Part shown: positions 25,670 through 34,343 of the stretch, piece after piece
Numbering within the stretch: the stretch's first letter is position 1
Layout of the letters: each line of letters starts with the position of its first letter
Source of the DNA: Bacteroidales bacterium
GTDB lineage: Bacteria > Bacteroidota > Bacteroidia > Bacteroidales > UBA10428
NCBI GenBank assembly: GCA_016935615.1
Contig: JAFGQO010000093.1
Location: forward strand, 1 to 51,995
Length of the DNA stretch: 51,995 bases
Direction of reading: 5' to 3'
Notes under the pieces: model-generated
What the model saw: the letters and a program-made list of their open reading frames with translations, nothing else
What the model was told of the DNA's origin: nothing
Database searches by the model: none
Position numbers and translations under genes: made by a program

Positions 25670-25675
25670 TTGAAA

Positions 25676-26740
25676 ATGTCCCGATTTATTAAGGATCGTA
25701 CCAGTAAAAAAGGTCTGGCGCCAGGTTCTCTGGTATTTGTTGGTAACCGGAAAATGGAATCTCCACAGATTTCTCTGATGGACTATGACGAAAAAAACCT
25801 TACCGAATCTGTTGTTACTGACCTGGAGCAACTCCGAAACCTAAAAAGCCTGCCAACTGTTTCATGGATCAATGTATATGGTATTCACGATACTGAAGTA
25901 ATACAAAAACTGGGGGAAATTTTCGATATACCTTCTCTTTTGCTTGAAGATATTTTAGTGACCGACCAGAGACCAAAATTCGAAGAAGGGGAAAAGAACC
26001 TCGGATTTATAATGAAAATGCTTACCTATGAAACTGATACTTATCGCATCAGCGATGACCAGATATCCTTTGTCCTGGGTAAAAATTATGTGCTTTCTTT
26101 CCAGGAAAAAAAGGCTTCCTTTTTTGATCCCGTGCGTGAAAGGATACGCAGTAACAAGGGCAGGGTGCGCACCTCAGGTAGTGACTACCTCCTTTATGTA
26201 CTTATGGATACAATTGTCGACCATTATCTCGATATCATTGCTCAGATTGGTGATAAGATTGAAGAATTGGGCAATCTGATCATTACCAAACCCGATAATA
26301 AAATCGCATCTGATATCTACCAGTTCAAGGTAGAAATGAATTACCTCAGGAAGAATATCAGACCTGCCAAAGAATTGCTAATGATCTGGCTGAAGTCTGA
26401 CAGGCTATTCGTCAATAAAAAAACCATGACCTACCTGAACGATCTCACTGATCTGGTAACCCAGGCAGAAGAAAGCATTGAGATTTATAACAATCTCTTA
26501 ATTGACGGCTTGAATGTTTATAATACCAATAACAGCAACCGGGCAAACGATATCATGAAAGTGCTGACTATTTTTGCTGCCGTGTTCATTCCACTCACTT
26601 TCCTGGCTGGTATTTATGGAATGAACTTCGAATACATACCAGAGCTCGGTTTCAGGTACAGTTATCCTATTTTCTGGGGTGTTGTCTTACTCATCGGAGG
26701 AGGATTGTTTGTTTTTTTTAAAAGAAGAAAGTGGTTGTAG
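25676..26740 (+). CDS. corA: CorA family magnesium/cobalt transporter
   Basis: Pentameric Mg2+/Co2+ channel. 354 residues from ATG 25676; an in-frame TTG at 25670 would add two. Seen: soluble N-domain with SWINVYGIHDTEVIQKLGEIF and LLEDILVTDQRPKFEE, a long helical stalk (about 190-290), first membrane segment (VLTIFAAVFIPLTFLAGI) running into the selectivity motif YGMNF (GMN at about 315-317), and a second membrane helix (PIFWGVVLLIGGGLFVFF) ending in the basic tail KRRKWL. Everything needed for function is present. It stands alone; a degenerate repeat begins directly after its stop. Confidence 0.96.
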   Translation: MSRFIKDRTSKKGLAPGSLVFVGNRKMESPQISLMDYDEKNLTESVVTDLEQLRNLKSLPTVSWINVYGIHDTEVIQKLGEIFDIPSLLLEDILVTDQRPKFEEGEKNLGFIMKMLTYETDTYRISDDQISFVLGKNYVLSFQEKKASFFDPVRERIRSNKGRVRTSGSDYLLYVLMDTIVDHYLDIIAQIGDKIEELGNLIITKPDNKIASDIYQFKVEMNYLRKNIRPAKELLMIWLKSDRLFVNKKTMTYLNDLTDLVTQAEESIEIYNNLLIDGLNVYNTNNSNRANDIMKVLTIFAAVFIPLTFLAGIYGMNFEYIPELGFRYSYPIFWGVVLLIGGGLFVFFKRRKWL

Positions 26741-27012
26741 GATCATACGATTGCGGATGGCGGATTGCGGATTGCGGATTTGAAAAAAGTTACAAGTCTC
26801 TGGTCTCAAGTCTCAGGTTTCTTATTCCATTCTATCAACCCTTCAACAACTCAACACATATACCGTCCGACTTCCGTCTTCGGTCTTCCGTCTTCCCAAC
26901 TCACCATTCACGAATCACGATTTACCAGCTTAAGAATTTCACGATTCAACAGTTTTACCTGATAAACGCCATCATTCAAATAAACTATTCCGTCATTTTG
27001 TCATTTCATTAA
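26741..27012. repeat. degenerate intergenic repeat, copy A
   Basis: Non-coding quasi-repetitive DNA that starts at the corA stop. It opens with tandem GCGGATT units (about 26753-26780), then runs of TCTC/AAGTC words, then 26867-26888 (starts CCGACTTCC, ends GGTCTTC), which is 21/22 identical to the reverse complement of 37380-37401, and ends with ACGATTCAACAG, also found in copy C. See the copies at 31974-32382 and 37338-37525. ORFs across it are artefacts. Confidence 0.6.
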
Positions 27013-27028
27013 GTGAATGAATGTCATT

Positions 27029-27057
27029 TTGACAGTTTTATGTTATTGGCATACATA
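27029..27057 (+). promoter_or_regulatory. possible promoter of hsp20
   Basis: TTGACA (27029-27034), a 17-base spacer and TACATA (27052-27057) resemble a classical sigma-70 promoter more than the Bacteroidota pattern, although TTTTG and TATTG words overlap both boxes. It lies about 70 bases before the hsp20 ATG. No CIRCE-type inverted repeat is seen. Confidence 0.28.
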
Positions 27058-27125
27058 TTGACTATTTTCTTTTGAATTCAAAATAAAAAAATGTATAACC
27101 AAAAATAAATCAGGAGGACAAAATT

Positions 27126-27569
27126 ATGTTACCAACTATTGTAAGAAGAAAGAATTATTCAAGCCCAGGTCTTTGGAATGAATTGTTCAACGACAGCTAT
27201 TTGCCTGGATTTTTTAACTGGGATACCAACCGCAACGGATCATCACATCCTGCAGTCAATGTTGAAGAAACCGATAAAGAATACCGCATAGAGGTTGCGG
27301 CTCCCGGTCTTGATAAGGAAGATATCAAGGTGTCTGTGGAAAATGGTGTACTGACTATTTCTTCAGAAAAGAAAGAAGAAAAGGAAGAAAAGAACGAAAA
27401 CTTCATTCGCAGAGAATTCGGTTACAGTTCATTCTGCAGATCATTTACCCTGCCGGAAGGAACTGACGAAGAAAAAATAAGTGCAAAGCACAAAAACGGT
27501 GTACTGAATGTACATGTTCCGAAAACTGAAGTGAAAGTTGCAAAAGCAAAGGAAGTGAAGATTTCATAA
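27126..27569 (+). CDS. small heat shock protein Hsp20/alpha-crystallin family
   Basis: ATP-independent holdase chaperone, 147 residues. N-terminal arm with LWNELFNDSYLPGFFNW (about 17-33), then the alpha-crystallin domain (about 39-140): HPAVNVEETDKEYRIEVAAPGLDKEDIKVSVENGVLTISSEKK, an expanded acidic-basic loop, GYSSFCRSFTLPEG, KHKNGVLNVHVPK, and the C-terminal V-x-V/I-type oligomerisation residues. A strong Shine-Dalgarno AGGAGG (27112-27117) sits 8 bases before the ATG, unusual in this window and fitting high expression. A terminator follows at 27592. Confidence 0.95.
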   Translation: MLPTIVRRKNYSSPGLWNELFNDSYLPGFFNWDTNRNGSSHPAVNVEETDKEYRIEVAAPGLDKEDIKVSVENGVLTISSEKKEEKEEKNENFIRREFGYSSFCRSFTLPEGTDEEKISAKHKNGVLNVHVPKTEVKVAKAKEVKIS

Positions 27570-27591
27570 GCTAAGTTTAGGTTAAAAAAGA

Positions 27592-27625
27592 AAAACGCAG
27601 TTCTGTTAAGTTCTGCGTTTTTTAT
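27592..27625 (+). terminator. Rho-independent terminator of hsp20
   Basis: AAAACGCAG (27592-27600) pairs with CTGCGTTTTT (from 27613) around the loop TTCTGTTAAGTT, and the stem runs into a T-tract (TTTTTTATTT). It lies 22 bases after the hsp20 stop and isolates it from gldA. Confidence 0.75.
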
Positions 27626-27789
27626 TTAAAATAATGCGAGCCCGATATAAGTTATAACTACTTTAAATAGCAATTTTCAGATTATTTAGCTTGTTGTATC
27701 TGTTTATTTGTTAAAAAATGCAAAAAGTCTTGTGTTAGTCCTTGCAATATTATTTTTTTGTGATCGCATTTTATTTAACATGATTCATT

Positions 27790-28719
27790 ATGGATATACT
27801 GGTTGAAAACGTTTCGAAAAGCTTTGGCACACAGAAAGCGGTTGATGATGTTTCCTTTCGGGTGCGCACAGGCGAAATTGTTGGTTTCCTCGGACCAAAT
27901 GGAGCAGGGAAAACTACTACCATGCGAGCCATTGCCTGCTTTCTTGAACCCAACCGTGGTGATATTAAAGTGGGTGATTTTTCTATTTATGAAAACCCTG
28001 AAGAAATCAAGAAAGTGATCGGGTATCTGCCCGAATCAAACCCGCTATATCAGGAGATGCCTGTCATTGATTATCTCAGATTCATTGCCGAGCTGCATGG
28101 CATAGTAAAAGACCGTATTCCCGCTCGCATTCTTGAAATGGTAGAGGTTTGCGGACTGGAAGGTCAGAAGCATAAAAAAATACGTGAACTCTCCAAAGGC
28201 TACAAGCAACGGGTTGGCCTGGCACAATCACTCATACATGATCCGCAGGTTCTAATACTGGATGAACCTACTGCCGGACTCGATCCTAATCAGATCATAG
28301 AGATCAGGGAACTGATCAGAAAGATCGGAAGAGAAAAAACAGTTCTCCTCAGCTCACACATCCTGGCTGAAGTTGAAGCAACCTGCGATCGTATTCTGAT
28401 CATCAACAATGGCAAAATTGTTGCCGACGGTACATCGAAGGACCTGCGCAATAAGGCTCAGAATAAAGAAATTATACGAATTACGATTGAAGAAGGAGAA
28501 AAAAATGCAATATACAAAGCCTTGCAATCAATTGACACGGCTGAAATGGTGGATATTCTCTCACAGAGCGGGAATACATTTGAAATGCATAGCAAACCGG
28601 GCACTTCCTCAAGGAGGTCCGTTTTTGAATTGTGCGTAAAAAAAGGCTGGATACTTACCGAATTGACACCCACTGAAACAAAACTGGAAGATGTTTTCCG
28701 TGAATTAACAATGAATTAA
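27790..28719 (+). CDS. gldA: ABC transporter ATP-binding protein GldA-type
   Basis: 309-residue ATPase of the GldA/NatA-like group. Seen: Walker A GPNGAGKTTTMRA (about residues 36-48), Q-loop, signature LSKGYKQRVGLAQSL, Walker B VLILDEPTAGLDP, the switch-His region LLSSHILAEVE, and the extra C-terminal domain (about 220-309) usual for GldA, ending TPTETKLEDVFRELT. It is the first of four genes with tiny gaps (11, 5 and -11 bases). In Flavobacterium GldA, GldF and GldG are needed for gliding, though many Bacteroidota that do not glide also carry them, so motility cannot be inferred. Confidence 0.9.
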   Translation: MDILVENVSKSFGTQKAVDDVSFRVRTGEIVGFLGPNGAGKTTTMRAIACFLEPNRGDIKVGDFSIYENPEEIKKVIGYLPESNPLYQEMPVIDYLRFIAELHGIVKDRIPARILEMVEVCGLEGQKHKKIRELSKGYKQRVGLAQSLIHDPQVLILDEPTAGLDPNQIIEIRELIRKIGREKTVLLSSHILAEVEATCDRILIINNGKIVADGTSKDLRNKAQNKEIIRITIEEGEKNAIYKALQSIDTAEMVDILSQSGNTFEMHSKPGTSSRRSVFELCVKKGWILTELTPTETKLEDVFRELTMN

Positions 28720-28730
28720 AACTACCTGTT

Positions 28731-29456
28731 ATGTCAACGATATGGATAATTACAAAAAGAGAACTGCGATCATTTTTTGATTCTCTGCTGGCTTATTTTA
28801 TGATTATTGCGTTCCTGGTATTTACCGGGCTTTTTACCTGGATCATCGGCCGGCATATTTTTATGATGAAGGAAGCCAGCCTGCAATCCTTTTTTGCTGT
28901 GGCTTACTGGGCACTGTTTATCTTTATTCCTGCCCTTTCCATGAAACTTATTGCAGAAGAACGTGCAAGCGGAACACTGGAACTGATCCTTTCCAAACCG
29001 GTATCTGACCTGCAGCTTGTTGCAGGAAAATTCCTCGCTGTTTTTTTGCTTGTTACACTCTCACTGGCTCTCACCCTGCCATATTACATAACTGTGGCAT
29101 CAATCGGTCCTATTGATCATGGCGCCACAATAACCGGTTACATTGGGCTTCTCCTGATGAGCGCCTGTTACATCAGTATCGGAATATTTGCCAGCAGCAT
29201 TACCGGCAATCAAATTGTTGCCTTTCTCATGGCTCTGTTTATCGGTATCTTTTTTCATCTGATCTTCGGGTTGCTGGCCCGTTATTTCCCGGGAATTATC
29301 GGAAACACTCTGAATTACCTCAGCTTGTCAACTCATTATGAATCTGTTACCCGCGGAGTGATAGACAGCAAAGATCTGATCTATTTTTTCTCACTGATCA
29401 GTCTTGGTTTGTTTGGGGCTGTAACAGTAATTGCCAAACGTAATCTTACCAATTAA
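28731..29456 (+). CDS. gldF: ABC transporter permease GldF-type
   Basis: 241-residue permease with six predicted membrane segments: about 18-40 (LLAYFMIIAFLVFTGLFTWII), 55-75, 100-120 (FLAVFLLVTLSLALTLPYYI), 130-155, 160-185 (IVAFLMALFIGIFFHLIF) and 215-236. The cytoplasmic segment MKLIAEERASGTLELILSKPVSD is the hallmark EExxGTLExL motif that docks on the ATPase in this permease family. It starts 11 bases after gldA and is followed by gldG after 5 bases. Together they form the inner-membrane complex. Confidence 0.9.
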   Translation: MSTIWIITKRELRSFFDSLLAYFMIIAFLVFTGLFTWIIGRHIFMMKEASLQSFFAVAYWALFIFIPALSMKLIAEERASGTLELILSKPVSDLQLVAGKFLAVFLLVTLSLALTLPYYITVASIGPIDHGATITGYIGLLLMSACYISIGIFASSITGNQIVAFLMALFIGIFFHLIFGLLARYFPGIIGNTLNYLSLSTHYESVTRGVIDSKDLIYFFSLISLGLFGAVTVIAKRNLTN

Positions 29457-29461
29457 TCTAA

Positions 29462-30982
29462 ATGCTGAATCAAATGAAGCCAAAAAAAAATAAATCTGTT
29501 GCTATTGCTCTGCTGATTGGTATCGTGATCCTGGTAAACTACCTTTCGAACCAGTTTTTTGTGAGACTTGACCTTACGGAAGACAATCGCTATACACTTA
29601 GCAGCGCGACCAAAGATATTCTCCACAATCTCGAAGAACCAGTAACTGTTACTGCCTATTTCTCGAACAATCTGCCTCCCCAGCTTGAGCAGGTAAAAAG
29701 AGATTTCAGGGATATGCTCACAGAATATTCCAATCGTTCAAAAGGAATGGTGGAATTCGAATTCGTCGATCCTTTGAAAGATGATAAATTGAAAGCACAG
29801 GCTATGCAGGCAGGCATAGCACAAACACAGGTCCAGGTAGAGGAAAAGGACCAGGTGAAAGCACAAATTGCTTTTATGGGAGCGAATATTCAGCTTGGCG
29901 AAGACAACGAACCTATTCCAAACATATACACAACAGCCGGACTGGAATACAAACTTTCCTCCGCCATAAAAAAACTGTCCATTACCGGCAAACCTGTGGT
30001 GGGATTTGTGCAGGGACATGGTGAAGCTACATTGGGACAGATATGGCAGGCAAAACAGGCTCTTGACGTATTACACAGAACAGAGCTGGTAAACCTGGGT
30101 GACAGCGCGCTGGATTTAAACAGGTTCAACACTCTCGCTATAATTGGTCCAAAAGATTCCATTCCGCAGGATCAGCTTACGAAACTCGATCAGTTCCTCG
30201 ACCGCGGAGGAAGACTTTTCATCGCAATGGACAGGTCAGATGCCGATCTGACCAGCGAACAGTTCAGCCGGGCTGTGAATACAGGCCTGGAAACATGGCT
30301 GACCAAAAGAGGGATCGAAGTGAACAGCAATGTGGTAATCGACATGAACTGTCAGCAGGGATGGATACAACCTCAACCCGGATACCTGATGCAAATTACC
30401 ATCCCATACTTCATCATTGCACAAAACTTTGGTAATCATCCTATTTCTTCCGGGCTGGAACAAATAAATATGAATTTTGCCAGCTCGATAAACCACTCAG
30501 GAGACAGCTTAATGCAGGTTACTCCCCTGATCATGTCCTCGGAACATTCGGGAACAAAACCTGCTGAAGGCTATATCAACATTACCCAGCAGTGGAGTGA
30601 GCCTGACTTCCCGTTATCAGACCTGACTCTCGCAGCAGCATTTGAAGGAAGTATTGGTGGCAGTACTCCCACAAAAATGGTGCTGGTGGGCGATTCTGAT
30701 TTCCCTATTGGCGACAATCAGCAAAACCAGGCACCCCCTGACAATATCAATTTTATGGTCAACTCGATCGACTGGCTATCTGATGATACAGGTCTTGTCG
30801 AATTGCGTACAAGAGGTGCCACAGTTCGTCCGATCGACGATATTGAGGACAGCAAAAGAACGTTTCTTAAGTATCTGAACTTTTTCTTACCGGTAGTACT
30901 GGCTTTACTGTATGGCATATTCAGATTTCAAAGAAATCACATCATAAAACTTAAAAGAATGGAGGCAGGCTATGTTCAGTAA
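29462..30982 (+). CDS. gldG: GldG-type ABC auxiliary membrane protein
   Basis: 506 residues: an N-terminal membrane anchor (about 10-30, SVAIALLIGIVILVNYLSNQFF) followed by the family signature RLDLTEDNRYTLSSATKDIL, a large extracytoplasmic ABC_transp_aux domain (about 45-470, with GFVQGHGEATLGQIWQAKQAL and FLDRGGRLFIAMD) and a C-terminal membrane helix (FFLPVVLALLYGIFRFQRN). These proteins act with GldF-type permeases and resemble eukaryotic IFT52-like folds in the periplasmic part. Its last 11 bases overlap the start of the DUF4340 gene, so the two are translationally coupled. Confidence 0.9.
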   Translation: MLNQMKPKKNKSVAIALLIGIVILVNYLSNQFFVRLDLTEDNRYTLSSATKDILHNLEEPVTVTAYFSNNLPPQLEQVKRDFRDMLTEYSNRSKGMVEFEFVDPLKDDKLKAQAMQAGIAQTQVQVEEKDQVKAQIAFMGANIQLGEDNEPIPNIYTTAGLEYKLSSAIKKLSITGKPVVGFVQGHGEATLGQIWQAKQALDVLHRTELVNLGDSALDLNRFNTLAIIGPKDSIPQDQLTKLDQFLDRGGRLFIAMDRSDADLTSEQFSRAVNTGLETWLTKRGIEVNSNVVIDMNCQQGWIQPQPGYLMQITIPYFIIAQNFGNHPISSGLEQINMNFASSINHSGDSLMQVTPLIMSSEHSGTKPAEGYINITQQWSEPDFPLSDLTLAAAFEGSIGGSTPTKMVLVGDSDFPIGDNQQNQAPPDNINFMVNSIDWLSDDTGLVELRTRGATVRPIDDIEDSKRTFLKYLNFFLPVVLALLYGIFRFQRNHIIKLKRMEAGYVQ

Positions 30983-31973
30983 AATAAATACAAAATGGCT
31001 GGCCGGCATATTTTTGGCACTTTTGCTGCTGGCCATACTCGTGCTTATCAGAAACAACAGCAAATCGGGTGTGAACCGAAACAGAACCTTTACCAGCCAA
31101 CTTACAGATTTTGACACGGCAAAAATCAGTACCATGATGGTTTATCCAAAAACAGGCAGTGAACCGATACAATTCAATAAAGAAGGAGGCAGATGGGAAA
31201 TCAGCATTGACGGAAAAAAATACAATGCAGATGAAGGAATGCTGAAAGGAATGATTTCAAATCTGCATACACTCAATGCAATACGTATTGCCGGAAAAGG
31301 AAAAGATCAGTGGACAAAATATGAAGTCACTGACAGTCTGGCGACCCGTGTACAACTAATGACGGACAAAAAGAAGGTTGCCGATGTATATCTTGGCAAG
31401 TTCAGCTACAAACAACCTAAAAATTCCAGTCCCTATATGCAACAGCAGGGTATGATGACAAGCTACGTAAGAATTGAAGGAGATAAAAATGTGTATGCTG
31501 TCGAGGGAATTATTGGCATGACATTCAATCGCCGGCCCGACGATTTCAGAAATAAAATGCTTGTGAAATCACAAAAGGAGCGATGGAACAGGCTGACCTT
31601 CATGATGCAGGAAGAAACATACAGCCTTACCAAACAGGGAGAAAACTGGATGGTTGGTGGATTGATGGCTGACAGTGCCGCTGTCGCCAGATACCTCTCC
31701 TCCATCGCATGGTTAAGCAATTCTGATTTTATTGATTATCACAAGGATAATTCATCACCTTCTTACACATTGAGCATTGAAGGTGAAAATATGTCTGCTT
31801 CGATAAAGATCCTTGCTTTTGTTGCTGACACTGTCAATCAATATGCTATAACCTCTTCTATGAATGAAGACACTTATTTCAGCGGAAGCAAATCAGAATT
31901 GTTTGACAAAATATTCGTTCGCAAAGAGCATTTCTTTCCGGCGGAAAAAGAAACCCCCGGGGACGAGAAATAG
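30972..31973 (+). CDS. DUF4340 membrane-anchored protein
   Basis: 333 residues with one N-terminal membrane anchor (about 9-28, LAGIFLALLLLAILVLIR) and an extracytoplasmic beta-rich domain; the pattern PIQFNKEGGRWEISIDGKKYNADEGMLKGMISNL followed by YEVTDSLATRVQLMTDKKKVADVYLGK fits DUF4340. This family lies downstream of GldG-type auxiliary genes in many phyla and is taken to be a fourth subunit of that transporter. The gene starts inside the end of gldG. A degenerate repeat begins at its stop codon. No function is established for the domain. Confidence 0.87.
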   Translation: MFSKINTKWLAGIFLALLLLAILVLIRNNSKSGVNRNRTFTSQLTDFDTAKISTMMVYPKTGSEPIQFNKEGGRWEISIDGKKYNADEGMLKGMISNLHTLNAIRIAGKGKDQWTKYEVTDSLATRVQLMTDKKKVADVYLGKFSYKQPKNSSPYMQQQGMMTSYVRIEGDKNVYAVEGIIGMTFNRRPDDFRNKMLVKSQKERWNRLTFMMQEETYSLTKQGENWMVGGLMADSAAVARYLSSIAWLSNSDFIDYHKDNSSPSYTLSIEGENMSASIKILAFVADTVNQYAITSSMNEDTYFSGSKSELFDKIFVRKEHFFPAEKETPGDEK

Positions 31974-32382
31974 TCTCAGGTCATAAGTTTCACGTTGCCA
32001 GTCTCAAGCTTTGCCCGCCGCAGTTATAACACCGCCACCGACAAGCCTTTGGTGGTCAATGGCATACAGGTTGCAAATCATCAATAATATGATTAACTAA
32101 TGAACTGGTTAACTGGTGAACTGAGGTTATTTATAAAACATTTCGGTATTTGATTAACTTCATTTAATCCGACCTTCGCTTCCAAAGGCAAGCTATGGCT
32201 GGCAAAGCAGTTCACCAATTCATCGATTAATCAGTTTTAACAATTACACGATTCCACAGTTAAACCAATAACCAGAATCCTTTTCTTCCTCCTCCGACTT
32301 CCTCTTCCTGTCTTCCATCTTCTCACCTTCTCACCTTTTGAACTTCTCAACTCCCAAACCAACTCAAAACCAAGAACTGACA
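31974..32382. repeat. degenerate intergenic repeat, copy B
   Basis: A 409-base non-coding stretch filling the space between two convergent genes. 32090-32130 is 34/41 identical to the reverse complement of 37478-37518 (copy C). Further shared words in the same order include AAACATT, CTTCATTT, ATCGATT, CCAATAACCAG and CCGACTTCC, so the relation extends over more than 150 bases. A GC-richer segment (32010-32060) with CCACC/GGTGG pairing is private to this copy. Confidence 0.65.
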
Positions 32383-33462
32383 TTATCCTGCGGGTCTTAT
32401 TTTAATGTCCCTGGCTTTATTCATTCTCAGAGCTTTTACCATCCAGTTGGGAAGTGCTTTCTTCTGGTTGCGTTTATGCAAATTGAGGTAAATGCCAAGT
32501 TTTTTTAATATAGGTACTTTATGTGTTTCAACAAATTCTATCAGCGTACCGTCAGGATCTTCGGTATAAGAAAAGGCTCCCGCTGCTTCTCCCATATCGA
32601 AAGTGTCTCCCGTATCGACTGTAAAAGGACATCCTTTGGCTTTGCATTCTTCCCGCAAAACCTCCATTCCCCTTATATCATAACAAATATGAATAAATCC
32701 CAGATCTCCCCAGTATCTGTCCTGAAAAATCTTCGAAGGTTTTCTGTCAAATACCTGAATCAACTCAATCTGACTTGTGCCAAACAGCATGCTGAATGCC
32801 CCCAGTCTTGGCAGACTGTGACGAAGCAGCACCCTTCGCAATTTTTTATCACCTCCTGACAGTGTACTATAATCTTCGAACACATCAGTTTCATCATAGA
32901 TTATATCGTCGTACCCAAGAATGCTGCTGTAAAAATCGATGGATCTCTCCATATCGGTAACACCCAAAATAGCTCCGTAGGAAGCACCTGTAAGTTTTTT
33001 CTCTTTCCTGAACCATGTTTTGCTGGATACCACCTGAAAAACATTGTTGTATGGATCGCGTACAAAGAAATGTTCTTTCCCTCCTTTTTTGTATGGTTCA
33101 CTAAGCACATCAAGTCCTTCCGATGTAAACCAGTCGTATGTGGCTTGCACATTCTTGCTCTTTATTTTTGCTGCAAAAATTCCAAGATCTCCCAGTTGCA
33201 CTTCAAATTCAGGACCTTTGGGCGTACGATCCGTGAACTGCCAAATCTCAAATCCTCCCCCACCCGACAGGTTAATTGCCAATGCTGCATGTCTTTTGCG
33301 TGATTTGCCTCCTGTATATTTGAACATGTGATCGGCAGGAGCTGCTTCTTCAAAAATCCGGACATCCATGCCGAAGTATTTTTTATACCACCCCCAGGCT
33401 TCATGTACGTTAGGAACTCCAACTCCGATTTGCTGAATGCCGCTGATAATCTTCTCTTTCAT
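32383..33462 (-). CDS. two-domain VOC (glyoxalase/dioxygenase fold) protein
   Basis: 359 residues with two vicinal-oxygen-chelate modules: about 8-145 (IQQIGVGVPNVHEAWGWYKKYFGM, ending FFVRDPYNNVFQVV) and about 155-320 (YGAILGVTDMERSIDFYSSILGY, DLGFIHICYDIRGMEVL, EDPDGTLIEFVE). The second module shows plausible metal ligands His in FIHICYD and Glu in LIEFVE. The architecture is like 4-hydroxyphenylpyruvate dioxygenase, but the specific C-terminal signature of that enzyme is not visible, so the reaction is open. It is the last of a same-strand group with an SDR (24 bases away) and an acyltransferase. Confidence 0.82.
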   Translation of the reverse strand: MKEKIISGIQQIGVGVPNVHEAWGWYKKYFGMDVRIFEEAAPADHMFKYTGGKSRKRHAALAINLSGGGGFEIWQFTDRTPKGPEFEVQLGDLGIFAAKIKSKNVQATYDWFTSEGLDVLSEPYKKGGKEHFFVRDPYNNVFQVVSSKTWFRKEKKLTGASYGAILGVTDMERSIDFYSSILGYDDIIYDETDVFEDYSTLSGGDKKLRRVLLRHSLPRLGAFSMLFGTSQIELIQVFDRKPSKIFQDRYWGDLGFIHICYDIRGMEVLREECKAKGCPFTVDTGDTFDMGEAAGAFSYTEDPDGTLIEFVETHKVPILKKLGIYLNLHKRNQKKALPNWMVKALRMNKARDIKIRPAG

Positions 33463-33486
33463 AAAATTAATTTTTGATTTAAATTG

Positions 33487-34284
33487 CTAAAGGGGTTTTA
33501 TTTTTCGTGCTAAGATATGGAACAACGCAGGGATATACAATCTGATGTAAATCATCAATATTTCCGAACCTCCAACCCACAATTCCTTCTTTTCCCGTAT
33601 TATCGCCTTCACTATTCTCTTTGCGCACCGGTTAACCGGTATCCCATTTTCCTGTCCCTTATCAAGCACTCCGTGTTTTTTCCCGTTTTTATCTATTGCA
33701 TTCAAAGAAATGGAAGTTTGAACCCGTCCGGGTGATACAATAGTAATCTTTACATTTTTATCATACAATTCAGCCCTTAAAGCTTCAAAATAACCCTGCA
33801 CAGCATGTTTGGATGCACAGTAAGCTGTTCGTAAAGGAAATCCGAATTTCCCTGTCATACTGCTGGTTACTGCTATATGCCCACCTCCATTCGCTATCAG
33901 AGCAGGTAAAAGTTGTTTGGTCAGTGTAACGGCGCCAAAGAAATTGATTTCCATGATTTTGCGGTCAATTTCAACAGGAGTTTCTAAGGCATAGGATCTC
34001 TGGCTTATTCCGCCGTTACTGATCAGTATGTCTATTTTTGGGAAATTTTTTAAAACTTTATTCGTTACCTCAACAATTTCTTTTGTGTTTTCCAGATCAA
34101 AAGGAGCAAAAAAAGGATTTCCCCCTAGTGCATGACACTGTCCTTCCACCTCTTTGAGTTTTTTCTCATCACGATCAGAAAGAATCACGCTGGCATTCAA
34201 CCTGGAATATTCTTTTGCGAGAGCTTCTCCAATTCCGGATGCAGCTCCTGTTATCCAAACCGTTTTCCCTTTATAATCCATCAT
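33487..34284 (-). CDS. short-chain dehydrogenase/reductase
   Basis: 265-residue classical SDR. Cofactor motif TGAASGIGEALA near residues 12-23; ILSDRDEKKL suggests an acidic residue after beta-2 and so NAD preference; NGG in ILISNGGISQ (NAG equivalent); catalytic Ser in VTSSMTGKFG and YCASK with Tyr and Lys. The C-terminal region includes a hydrophobic stretch (ILMIYIRLYIPALFHILARK), suggesting membrane association as in DHRS7-like or lipid-directed SDRs. It lies 24 bases upstream of the VOC gene and 59 bases downstream of an acyltransferase on the same strand, hinting at one lipid-related transcript. Confidence 0.9.
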   Translation of the reverse strand: MMDYKGKTVWITGAASGIGEALAKEYSRLNASVILSDRDEKKLKEVEGQCHALGGNPFFAPFDLENTKEIVEVTNKVLKNFPKIDILISNGGISQRSYALETPVEIDRKIMEINFFGAVTLTKQLLPALIANGGGHIAVTSSMTGKFGFPLRTAYCASKHAVQGYFEALRAELYDKNVKITIVSPGRVQTSISLNAIDKNGKKHGVLDKGQENGIPVNRCAKRIVKAIIREKKELWVGGSEILMIYIRLYIPALFHILARKIKPL

Positions 34285-34343
34285 GAGTCAACATAAAACA
34301 GGTTCCGAAATTAATAATCTTTTTACACTTTCCGATTGATTTT

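Noticed and set aside
26755..26780. GCGGATT tandem units as a phase-variable promoter element
   Set aside because: Only about three imperfect units, located at the 3' end of corA and over 300 bases from the next start.
32010..32382. Short ORFs across the repeat copies
   Set aside because: Translations are low-complexity and the sequence relation between copies does not follow codons.
32383..33462. Calling the double VOC protein 4-hydroxyphenylpyruvate dioxygenase
   Set aside because: The two-module layout is similar, but the characteristic C-terminal motifs of that enzyme are not visible.
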